A stretch of DNA of 64,000 bases from Linnemannia schmuckeri. Lineage: Eukaryota; Mortierellomycota; Mortierellomycetes; Mortierellales; Mortierellaceae. Position 1 is the stretch's first letter. Each line of letters begins with the position of its first letter. The notes under the pieces are model-generated. The model was not told the origin of the DNA. It saw only the letters and a list, made by a program, of their open reading frames with translations, and did not search any database. Positions 1-10,700 of this stretch are shown piece by piece. The translations under genes were made by a program, and so were the position numbers. The DNA is taken from positions 1,488,001-1,552,000 of the forward strand of contig JANATG010000003.1 of NCBI GenBank assembly GCA_029449235.1, written 5' to 3'.

Positions 1-28
1 CACACAACCACACACGTAACTAAAAAAT

Positions 29-817
29 ATGGACGCAGCAACAGCATTGGCAAATAACAAAGTCGCCATCTACCGCCAACTCATCAATGAGAACTTGCCC
101 GTGCTCGAATGGCGCTACGAGCAACGCCGTGAGATGCAAGAAATCTTGCCCTCGATCTTTCTCGGCCCTTACTCTGCAACACGCAACCTCGAAGAACTCC
201 AACGCGCGGGCATCACACACATTGTCTCACTATGGGACGGGTCGGAATCAAAGATCCTAAAGGTCCATCACCCGGACCGGTTCAAGTACCTCCAGCTCGA
301 GATTTCGGATGCGGCAACCCAAAACCTGATTACGTTGTTCCCACAGGTCAAGCAGTTTATTGACCAGGCTATTCTGCGCGAGGATGGGAAGGTGCTCGTG
401 AACTGTATGAGCGGTATTTCGCGGTCACCGGCGTTTGTGGTTGCGTACCTGATGGAAGCCACGGGGATGGATTATGATGTTGTCTATCGTTATGTCCAAA
501 ACAAGCGGTTCTGTATGAACCCCAATCCCGGCTTCAGGCATCAACTTGAGGTAAGCGAGGCTTCTTTGGCACTTGGGAGGCGCAACAATGGGTGCGTTGT
601 TTTCTTCGTTTCCCCAATCTTTTCTTCGCCACTCCATAAATAATAATATTATCGTCCGCTCAATTACTAACTCATCTTTGTTTGCCATTTTTTGTCGTTG
701 TTATAGGAATATGGACCCATTTACACGGCGGTTCAGGCATTGGGATCACAGCCAGTTGAGCAGAGGACGTCGGTTAGACGGTCAGCCCCAGAAGACGACG
801 AGATTGATGACGCGTAA
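29..817 (+). CDS. STYX-like dual-specificity phosphatase (two exons)
   Basis: Exons 29-550 and 707-817, with a GT-AG intron at 551-706, encode about 210 residues. Splicing joins HQLE to EYGPIYTAVQ in phase 0, as in animal STYX, and the protein ends in an acidic EDDEIDDA tail. A single dual-specificity phosphatase domain fills residues 35-190. The signature loop is NCMSGISRS, with Cys126 and Arg132 in C-x5-R spacing; the usual His before the Cys is Asn125. Asp94 in EISDA fits the general acid position. Animal STYX has Gly in place of the Cys and is a dead pseudophosphatase that binds phospho-substrates and FBXW7. This fungal protein resembles STYX in its C-terminal half (RFCxNPNxGF) but keeps the nucleophile, so it may be active. 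The start is the only ATG in good context, close to the window edge. The family is clear; activity and substrate are not known. Confidence 0.88.
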
Positions 818-1397
818 GGGATAATCTCCGTTTGTGATGTTGAGATGTTAATAATCGTGCCTTTCTTTGTATAACAATCACACCATAGCAATACACTGAC
901 TAATTCTCGTTTCTTTTTTTGGCTATCACCACGCGCTTTCTTCTGCCAGTGAACATCAATTCCCTCGGTTCGCATAAAAAACAGGATTGGACGATAACGA
1001 CTCGACTACAACTACCTGGACTCTGGAGACCCTCCCATATCAACCACCTATCCCCTGCTTCCATCATCTTTTTTTCTCTCTTTCTCTTTTTTTTTTTTCG
1101 CTCTTTTGCTTGAGCGCGAAAACACATGTACAACAATCAAAGGACCAAGCTCGCCACCCAACCCAAATTCAATCGATACAACCACCAACCTCTGACAGCA
1201 GAACTCGTTTGGCGCGAGTACTGGAGGAGGGTTTCTCTTAGCATGATAAAGATTTAGAATTTGCAAACCATTGGAAGAGTATGGATATGTGGAGGGGAGG
1301 CGTTTACTTTCGTGGCGACATTGTAAGCGTGAAATGGTTACGTTAGGTATTATTTGGATATCGTTTGTATATGGGCGTAAGGGGCGTGGTGTGTTTT
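818..1397. other. Convergent intergenic region
   Basis: This is the tail-to-tail spacer between the phosphatase gene and the minus-strand LPMO-like gene. It should hold both 3' ends. A pyrimidine-rich stretch lies near 1060-1110. I see no coding sequence. Confidence 0.6.
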
Positions 1398-2945
1398 TTA
1401 GACCAGCATCCAAGTGAATGTCGCCAGGACAGTTGACACAAGGGCAGCGGTGGTAGTGAAGGAGACAGCAGCGGCACTGTCGACGACGTCAGGAATTTGA
1501 CTGGCCAAGTTGTGGTTGAGAGAGTTCTCCTTGTTCTTGTTTGATGACGCATCAGTCGAAGAAGGATGGGATCCAGGAACGATAGCAGCCGCCGTGTTGT
1601 TGGTTTTGGAGTTGTTGCCTGCAGGAACTGTGGCGTTGTTGTTCGTCCCGGTAGTCGCGGCCAGGGTTGTTCCATTGTTGGTAGACTCGCTCTCAGAAAG
1701 CGTGGTTCTGATCAATTCGGAGGGCTTCACGAGCGGCAAGGGTGAGGCATCTTTATCCTCATTGCCGTTGACAGCATCGCCGGCAAGGGACCCAACGTCG
1801 TCACTGCTAAATCCGTCCACTTGTTTATAGTCCTTGTTCTTGCTCCCGCGGATGGTGGAGAAGTTGGGGGCGACGTTGGGGGGTTGGTCGGCTTTTGTGG
1901 ATAGGTCTGCGAGGGTATCGACACCTGGGGGATTCATACCGACTGCGGGTGCGACTACAGGTTCAGCGGCAGCAGGAGCGGCCGCGGAGGGTGGTGAGGA
2001 TGGGGGGTCCATGGTCATGTAGGCGAGTTGGAGGGGCTCGGTGTGGATGGCGACTTGCTGTTGTTGAGGGACTGGTGGTGGTTGTTGTTGTAGCTGTTGT
2101 TGCTGTGCTTCGACTTGGACTTGAGCAGCTACCTCTGGAGCGGCTTGTGGTAAAGATACTGGAGTAACTGCCTCTGGGATTAGAGCAGGAGCCTGTTCAT
2201 GAACTTTGTCGATGATAACGGCGGCTTCGGGCTGAAGCTGGGTGACGACCTGAGACGTGACAGAAGTGGTGTCGACAACCTGCGTGGGCTCTCTGGCGTC
2301 TACTTCCCTCGGCTGGATAGCGGACCCATCGCCATTGACAGCCATTTCAAAGCAAGTCGAGTACTCCTCTCCAGCAGGGTTCCTATCATACTTCCACCAC
2401 CAGATGACCTGATAAGTCCCTGGCTGCGTACCCGGAGGGACAGTAATATGACCATGACACCAAGTGTTGGGTTCCGATGGTTGATCACAATTGGCGCTTG
2501 TTCCAAAGACCATCGTCCCCAACAACGTTGCGGGCCCAAGCTCTGCACGGGTAAGAAGTTGTTTTCCGGGGATACCCGTCCAATGGACTTCAATAGTCGA
2601 AGGTCGAGCATCGTCCAAATGCCCATCGGGCTGCCAAGTCAGATGGAGTTGCTGTCCGGGCACGACGTTGGCAATGGGGAAGGGGTTGTTGCCAGGAATG
2701 TTCTGCCGACCGGGTTGACAGACTGAAGCTTCGGGACGACGGTCTTGGACGAGATAGGTGTATTTTGTGTTTATGTCGACGTCGGCGCGGGAGGGATAAC
2801 CTAAGGGAAAGCCGGCGCAGGTTCCGGAGTCGAGCATATTTGTGCAGTCGAGCCAGCTGTGTGCTGAAGTGGAGGTAGGAAGGAGGAGAAGGGCGTTAAA
2901 GGAAAGCAGGGTTATTGCCTTAAGGGAGAGGGTTGGGTGACGCAT
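1398..2945 (-). CDS. Secreted LPMO-like histidine-brace protein, probably GPI-anchored
   Basis: A single-exon frame of 515 residues. Residues 1-28 form a signal peptide ending in TSTSA, so the mature protein would begin at His29 (HSWLDC). An N-terminal His is the hallmark of copper histidine-brace enzymes (lytic polysaccharide monooxygenases and relatives such as X325). A second brace His is plausible at H109 (QPDGH); an HGH at 164-166 and six Cys (34, 43, 76, 153, 163, 198) lie in the same 180-residue globular domain. Residues 210-490 are low complexity, with Gln/Pro runs and many Ser/Thr/Asn, typical of a glycosylated stalk. The last 25 residues are hydrophobic after a small-residue stretch (DSAAA), typical of a GPI-anchor signal. 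It probably sits at the plasma membrane or wall and acts on polysaccharide or handles copper. The exact family and substrate cannot be fixed from sequence alone. Confidence 0.72.
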   Translation of the reverse strand: MRHPTLSLKAITLLSFNALLLLPTSTSAHSWLDCTNMLDSGTCAGFPLGYPSRADVDINTKYTYLVQDRRPEASVCQPGRQNIPGNNPFPIANVVPGQQLHLTWQPDGHLDDARPSTIEVHWTGIPGKQLLTRAELGPATLLGTMVFGTSANCDQPSEPNTWCHGHITVPPGTQPGTYQVIWWWKYDRNPAGEEYSTCFEMAVNGDGSAIQPREVDAREPTQVVDTTSVTSQVVTQLQPEAAVIIDKVHEQAPALIPEAVTPVSLPQAAPEVAAQVQVEAQQQQLQQQPPPVPQQQQVAIHTEPLQLAYMTMDPPSSPPSAAAPAAAEPVVAPAVGMNPPGVDTLADLSTKADQPPNVAPNFSTIRGSKNKDYKQVDGFSSDDVGSLAGDAVNGNEDKDASPLPLVKPSELIRTTLSESESTNNGTTLAATTGTNNNATVPAGNNSKTNNTAAAIVPGSHPSSTDASSNKNKENSLNHNLASQIPDVVDSAAAVSFTTTAALVSTVLATFTWMLV

Positions 2946-3277
2946 GATTGTGGGAGATCGGCGGTAGTGGAGAGATTTGTCAGAGAGTTTTATGTGGGCG
3001 AAGCAAATAGGAAGGAGGAAAATAAAAAATCACAAAAAGATGTCGCCGTCAATCGTCAATAAGAGAGATAGTTGACCTTGATCGTTAAAAAAATAGAAGT
3101 GCGGAGCAATGTGAAGAAAAGAGCTATGAAGCGAAGTGAAGAGAAGAGAAGAAGAGAAAGGGAAAAAAAGGCATGGAAAAGGTCCATTTTATAGCATTCC
3201 TCTTCAGAATAGAACACAGGTCTTTGTGTTCATATAGAGATGGTTTCTGGATGGAAATTGACAATGATGACGACCAT

Positions 3278-3335
3278 GAAAGGAAGGAAGGAAGGAAGGA
3301 AGGAAGGAAGAAAGGAAGGAGGGAAGGAAGTGGCG
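3278..3335. repeat. GGAA microsatellite
   Basis: A run of GGAA/GAAG units with a few interruptions lies in the divergent promoter region. It is likely length-variable between strains. Confidence 0.85.
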
Positions 3336-3854
3336 GGTGGTCAGACCGGTAGTCAGACAGAACGGGAAAGTCAGAAAGAAGGTGCGAGGGTGACGAGGAA
3401 GGGGGAAAAAAGCGAGGATGAAAAAAGATGTTGCTTCACACCTATCACGCACGGCTTCATGGTCCCAGGAACGCATAGACGGAGGCAGAAAAGTTGCTCA
3501 TTATCAGCTTATTCTCTCATGGCCAATCGCCACCAGTATACGTACGCTTATGTATATCCCAATAGCCAAGTTCGTCGATCTCATTTCACAGTTATCGTTA
3601 CCAGGATGGCAGATTTTATTATTCCCCAAGCAGGGTTCAAGGAGCCAAAATGATTCAAAGGGCATCTCTGTCTCAGATTCGAGTATTCACGGAGAAAATA
3701 ACAAAAAAAAAAAGGGTTGGCTGTGGTGGGAATGGAATCCTCTCTTTACCCGTTCTGGCATTCCTGTCATAATTGCTACCTGTCTATCCGTACTACTACC
3801 TGTATGGTTCCCATTCAGTTGTTCGGTTAGCAGGACAGCGCAATCTCCTACGGA

Positions 3855-3917
3855 CGATGTCCACCCGTCTGAATATCTCCACGATGTCCACCCGTCTGAA
3901 TATCTCCTCGATGTCCA
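3855..3917. repeat. 27-bp tandem repeat, about 2.3 copies
   Basis: Copies of a unit beginning GATGTCCACCCGTCTGAA start at 3856, 3883 and 3910; the first two are nearly identical and the third is partial. The period of 27 keeps all three forward frames open across the repeat, but no gene is evident around it. Confidence 0.85.
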
Positions 3918-4705
3918 TTGTTTCGTTTGTGTGACCAACAAGTCTTGTTTTGGGTGGTTCGCGTCCAGCTGCCCCTTTGATACCTTGATCTTTTCGATTG
4001 AAAAGGGTGAAGGGCGGGGACAAAGGCCCAAGAACAAAACTTTCGATGATTGATGAGCGAGGCACGGCAGAAGGGGGTGAACAACGGACAAAAGGGAGAA
4101 TGTGGGATCTGGCGGGCAGAGCGAAAGCAAAGCTAAAGCAAGAGTCCATTAGAGTGCTTGTGGTTGTGGTTCTGGTGATGGCAGAGCCAACAACCAACCT
4201 AGTCAGCGCAGCGGAATACTTCCAACTAGCTGCGACAATGGGATGTCTGTCTTGCTGACACAGACAACCGTGGCTGATATTCAAACACTCCCCATGCTCA
4301 ACATCGAAATTTCCCTTAGCTCTGCTTACTCTCTCTTTGCTTGTTAATTCCAGTGTGTGTGCTCACAGCCGTTTTATTTGTCATGGTCGGGGTTCAATCC
4401 TGCAGTCGACTGCTGCTGCTTCCTGCTCCTCTCTCTTTTTCCTTCACTCACTCTCCACTCCACTTCCTCCTTCGTCGATTAACCCTTCAACTTTCACCCA
4501 CCTCTCCGCCTCTTTTCCATCCAACAACAATTACACGTCCAACACTCGTACACAGCAACAACATACGACCGTTCAAAAGCAACAAAGCTCACTTCACTAA
4601 AAAGTACATCACCGCCACCATCACAAACTAATTTACTTTCAACCATCATCGCACACAATCAACAATAACTAGTGCCAGGAAGTGCACATAACTCTTCTTC
4701 CAACA

Positions 4706-7700
4706 ATGGCGGTTATTCCTGATGAAGACGCCGACCCCGCCATCGACATCCTACGGCCCCCTGCTCAGGGGGCAAGCATTAGCGACATTGACCTGGAGTG
4801 TCTGCAACCACCCTTCACGATAGACGACTCTTCAATCATGCAGACTGCTGCCCCTGCCCTGTCGTCCCCTCCTCAACCGTCATCAGGAGACGAACTCGTA
4901 GTTGAGCAACAGCAACAGCAGCAGGAGCCTTTGAATACAGTGCCGTTGCGGTCACGGACCGTCGATAGAAACTGGGCTCGTGTTCGCCAAAAGGTCGTCG
5001 GGATCGATGTTTCCTCACCTCAAGATAACAATACCAACAACGCCGACGCGCCCGCGCAGAGAGAGAACAATCAATCATTGCCACAAGAACCACCAAGGGA
5101 GCAGTCAGTGCAGCCTGCTCCTCTTAGCTTTAGCTCAGGAGCGATAATAGGAGGAGGGGTAGGTCAGAGCAGCAACCAGCCTTCTACAGAGACGAAGGCA
5201 CTCCTTAGCAGCGGCCGCTTCCCTACCAGCAACCCCATCACCGATCAACCCAGGACGTTTCCAACCATGGAGGGCTTAGGCACAGTCTCAACAGGACTCC
5301 GAGGTGTTCTGGGTTTCAGGACGGCGGTCGTACAGCGCACGCAGTTACGGAAAATGGAAAAGGAGATCGAAAAGGCTCTCGCCCGTCATGCGAGCGATCA
5401 AAGTCAACCTCGTTCACGGACTGTGGCACGGATAGGCACCGGCACCAGAGGCATGATCCCAGGAGCATCTTACAACCTAATGGTTTTTGATACCGGCACT
5501 ATCGACCGGAGTCTTATCGAGGAGCTGTCTGACATTCTGACCAGATGGAAAGCACTCATGGTCGAGGTGCCCTGCAAGAGCGAGATCTTTCGAGCCCTTT
5601 CCAAGATGCTTGTGGCCAGCAGAACAGAGCCATTGTCGAGTACGAAAGACTTTATGGGATTTAGATTTTATTTTATTTTTTTACGAATATATTTTGTGAT
5701 TCAGGATTCAAAATCCAGCATGGTTTGAGCATTGGACTAATTGGATAACTCTTTATTGTTCAAATCGAATAGGAGCCGATGCGACTGCAGTGCTGGACCT
5801 CGTTGAGCAGATGAGGCAGATGTTCCCTCTGCAGAGCGACCCGGAGGATCTTCAGGACGTGCTATGGTGCCTCAGTCTACTCTCGCCGAAATACGCCTGC
5901 CATAAGGTGAGAATTCGCGATCGGATTCAGCAGAGCCTGAATTATGAACCGAAAGAGCATGATTCGGATATTGACAACCAACGGATAAACACTACTTTGC
6001 ATTAGAACCGAATCGTCAACCTCATTTACCAAATGCTGTCACCTGGAGTCTTGGCGGCCACTGTGCCGCTCCTCCCAAGGAATATCCATGCGATTCTGGC
6101 CTCATTGGTGACACTACTAAGCGAGCAGGCTGCTTTGCCCAAGGAAGCTCAGGATCGACGTATTCAGGATTTGTCGGCAGTCTTAATGGACCGGATACGT
6201 TCTGGCGACTTGGGCGTAAAATCGGACCCGACTGCTGATCAAGCGCAACTGGAACATAACGCAGAGATTGCTTTCCTACGTGGATTGGTCGAATGTATAC
6301 GACTTCGGGACCAAACAACGGTTCATTATTTGCTTCATGAACTCTTGCCGGTGAGTGCTTTAGTTTATTTCCATGCGGAGAAAATCTTTGCTGTACGAAA
6401 GTCAAGTCATCAAACAGGATCTAACGTTTCTTACCTCTTACGACATCTATAGGTGTATTGGGTGGAGCCGAACCCCAAGTATCCCCTGACTTTGGACGGG
6501 CCTGTTCGCATTTTTGGTCAGGCAGCAAGCGAGTTTGTTCTGAATGCCCCAGTCGTCCACACAGATGGATCAGAGTTGACCAAGTCATTAATTCTGGACT
6601 TAATCATTTTCCTTCAGGAGTTTCTACCGCCAGCTGGACTGCGCGGATCAGTTTCGAATGAGGCGGTGGCATCAATAGTTCGGTTCACTCTCATGGTTTT
6701 TTCTATTGAGTATCTAGAGATCCAGCCACAGAAACCATCCACATCATTCGATATTCCTCGACCTTCCCGAGACGATATGGAACCGACCACACGGGCATCA
6801 ATTTCGACTGAACCAGAACGAGAGACCATGCCAAGGACACCGCCAAGGTCACCTCTGAGCCCCAATGTTAGCGGAGAAAATTTTCAGGCCAGGATATTGC
6901 CTCCTCAAGACCAAGAGCTGACTGATGAAAAGGCGAACCCTGTTGTTCAGCAAACCCGAAATTACTTTGATGCAATCTGGGAACAGGGATATCAAGGGAC
7001 TATCGTGGACCAGATGAAAATCGAGGTAGGAAGTGACGCTAGAGATTATGCAGACCTGAAGTTTATGTCCCGGTGATAAGGACTAACAGCCAAGCTCTTC
7101 TAATACTCGTGGTAATTTAGAGTGAGAACATTGCGTTCCGACGACTTATCAACCTCTACCATCGCATCATTCTCGGATCCAGCACGGCCAGGAGCTCATT
7201 GATTCTTAACTCAACTCTGAGCACGTTCTTTAATGTAAGTGCAGCATGTTTTGATTCCTGAACTCCGTGTTCGTTGTGGTATAATCTAACCAGTTACATT
7301 TTGTCGCACATATAGAAATTGGTAGCTCATCAGCCAGAACCCAACGAACGCCTGTCAAGGCTATTACTTCAGCTCTCGATCGTCCATCGCGCCTCCTTCT
7401 TCAAGCCCATGATCGCATGTGTGGCATCCGACTCGACTCAGTTTGTGGCGGACTACCTCTGTATCCTCTCCTGTCTGGAGATGCACATGGGCTTGGTAGA
7501 TCTGTACATGAGAGATGCCGATATGATATGCGTAATCACCATGACGGATGTCGGACATGAGCGGCCAAGAAGAGACTCACAGGCTCAGGCTCGAGGACTA
7601 AAGTGGGGCTCCTGCACGGTCGGCCAGTGCATCATCGTCCTGGAGTTCATCTACGCAATCAAGAGGCTGGCGAGCAGCGGTGACAACTACGAGATCGAAG

Positions 7701-10700
7701 TTGGCAAAATGTTCCTCATTGACTTAGAGCGGAAACTGGGCATGTACCTTATATCCAAGGTACGTACTTTGTTCTTTGCGATCACGGCGTTTATAGCAGC
7801 TGTTAAATTGGTGGCAATGTGAAACATCATTAACCATTTTTAACTCATTCTAACAACAGGAGAAGAAGATTCTCGTTCCGAGGCCGATCCGCGTTATGTT
7901 ATGTATGATCTTTTACGAGATCCGAATGTTGTGCAAGACCATTCACAGGTAATTTGGCGTATCCGTATTTTACACAGCCTTTCACACTCTTTCTATTTCT
8001 ATTTCTACTCTAACAATGAATATTTGCAATTCACTTTTAGACCAGGATGGTTACCGCGGATACTGGACTGGGTTCTTAATCAACAGGCAACAGCTGAAGG
8101 TGGAAGTACACAAGGCGGCCCTCAGGGCATCTCGGAGACCATGCGACTTCGGATCAAACACATTTATAGCAACGTGGATGGACTAGTAGGCGAGGTAATA
8201 CTGCTTTCTCATTGTAAGCCACATGATAATGCCATCCAAAAGGCAAAATATCTAACGCCCTTTTGCCATCGATTCTATTAGCGCAAGGATCGATATACCC
8301 TCAAAATCGTTAATAGATCCGCGTCAACCCTCAAACCATCCAGAGCTGAGTCAAGCCTGGGCGCACGACGAGCCTCCACCAACGAGTCGAATCGGGCGGC
8401 CAATCAATATATCAAAGTCAATGCTCCGCAACCGAAGCGGATAGTTCGGATGCCGGACATCCGGCTAGACGAAACAGTAGCTGTGCTGACACTGCTGATC
8501 ACCGTCCATTCCACAATCCATGTGAGCGAATACCTACAACTGATTGACCCTCTCTGGAACATTTACTGCCTCGAATCTGGCCCTAAGGTTGCGTCCTCCG
8601 CAGCATTCTTGCTTGTCAAATGCGCCGATGTTGCCCCAAAGACGATTCACAACATCATTTCGCGCGACCTCAACAGGTACTGTTAACGAGAACACCATCA
8701 GTTGCTGTGAGACCGCAATGTGTCAACTTGACAAAAGTATTGCAGCTGACAAGAATTTTTCTGCTCGTTTTTGACAAACTTAGTGATAATCCGTTCAAGC
8801 GCCTGTCCGCCATCGAGAGGCTGAATACTATCTTCGACCACCGCAACGAATTGCTGATCCAGCCCTATGTTATTGACCCGTCTTCTCGTGGTCCGTTCCG
8901 CACTACCGTCATACAAGTGCCTTTCGTGACAACTGAGGTCGGCAGCAATCGATATACCATGGACGAACCCCGTTGGTTGACAGAGTTGAAGAGCGTCGGA
9001 AACTTTCCTATCGACATCCGCAATCGTTTTCAGGAACTGGGATGGGGCCAGAAGGACCAGCAGGAGACAGAGCTGACAAGACGCGCACAGACTCCATTGA
9101 TGCTCTCGTGGACAGGATACCTCGACGGCGACTACGAGAGTAAGGCGAACTTTGGCCGGACTTACACCATGCTCCCCAAAGACCGGCACGCAACCGTTTT
9201 GATCCCTGTCTTGAACTCCCTCAACCTCGGCACCATCGACCTCATGGACGACAAGGCTATCGGTGTTCGCTCAGCAGCCATCAACTTTCTCTCCGACTAC
9301 ATCCGAAACGAACCAGTACTTTTCATCCGCTCCTTCTTCGCCGAAATTGTGCAGGCAAGGCCAGATCGCCAGCGGAGCTTGATCTCCAGACTTCATTTGC
9401 TCCTCAGTGGCTACTCCAAGCTGCCACCAGCGTTTGCCTTCTCCCTCTTCAACCATCTCCTCGGTCTTTTAAAGTGGTTCCAGAGAAACTCCAAACCGCT
9501 GGGACTTGAGATGCTTGCGACAATCCTTCCTCTTCTGGCGGATGTCGTCATCTCCACCAACGATATCGTGTTCAAGGATTTCAAGCGCAACAAGGTCGAT
9601 ATTTTTTTCACCGGCTTGGGTCGATTTTGGTTCAAGTCGGCCATCTTGCCCAAATCCATGTTTCCCTCTCAGCTGACCAACCCAGGCAACATCCTACCTC
9701 GACTTGGGATTCCACACCAACTGTTCCAGATGGCCATGGTCAACATCAGCCAGATCCAGTTCATGACCAGCTTCCTCGTTCGATTCCCGCTGGAGGCGAC
9801 AGATGTCAAAGCAAGCGTTGGGCGGTATAACAGAATGCCAAAGTTAAACCCTCTCGAAGCTCTGCAGAGTTCTAAGCTGGAGGACAACCAGTATCTGCCA
9901 GATGTGTCGAAGGGCCACACACACTTTCTGACTGCAACGTCCTATCGGGAACGGAATGCGCGTTCTCTCTCATCCCTTCGAGCGCGCGCCTGGCTCTCGT
10001 TCGTCCTCAACCTGATCCAGCGCATGGACAAGCAAAGTACAGATCGATTGGAGCTCATGAACATCCTCAATGGCGTCAACGTCATCCTTCTGGAGCAAGG
10101 CGATGATCTGGGGATTGTTGGGCAAGCGTTGGAGGTCTACATCACGGCGGCAACACGGTTGAGGCGGCTCTTCGCGTCACAGAACGGATATGCGCTGTTC
10201 TTTCCCGCCCTTTTCAAGATCTACTGCGACTCTGTCGCTATTCGGATTGTTCAGGACACTATTGACGCCACATTTTATCGCTTTTACTTGATTCACCAGG
10301 AGGCGTTTATTCTGCAGAGCTTGGGAGCTATTGTTCCACTTATGCTTCGCAACATGTCCACGGAGCAGTCAAGCATCATGAGCCGACGGCTTTTCGCGTT
10401 TATGGAAGCTCTCGACCAACCGACAACGACCTACCACTCTAAAGCTCTCGGTGTCCCATCGCTGTCAGTGCCCTACCATGACAGCAAGCCTTACGGTGGT
10501 CCTCAGTTGGAGATCCCCCATTGGATTTCGTCGTTTATTCCCAAGAACTCAAAGATCTTTCATAATAGCGGCAGCGCCAACATCCTGCACAAGGCCGAGT
10601 TTACAATCGCCGACTCTATCAAGCTCTTCCTTGCAGTCATTGCATACGACCCTGGTTCCGTTCGGTCTGAGCAGTTTGTTCGCGTCCTCAAGATGATATT

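Larger units (their letters stand above)
2946..4705. promoter_or_regulatory. Divergent intergenic/promoter region
   Basis: This spacer separates the starts of the LPMO-like gene (minus) and the UNC80-like gene (plus). It holds a purine GGAA microsatellite at about 3278-3335, a 27-bp tandem repeat at 3855-3917, and a CT-rich leader at about 4320-4640 just before the UNC80-like start. Open frames here are low-complexity and unconvincing. No clear TATA box was seen for either gene. Confidence 0.5.

Noticed and set aside
4385..4405. GGGGTTCAATCCTGCAG resembling a tRNA T-arm
   Set aside because: No anticodon or D-arm sequence lies at the right distance upstream.
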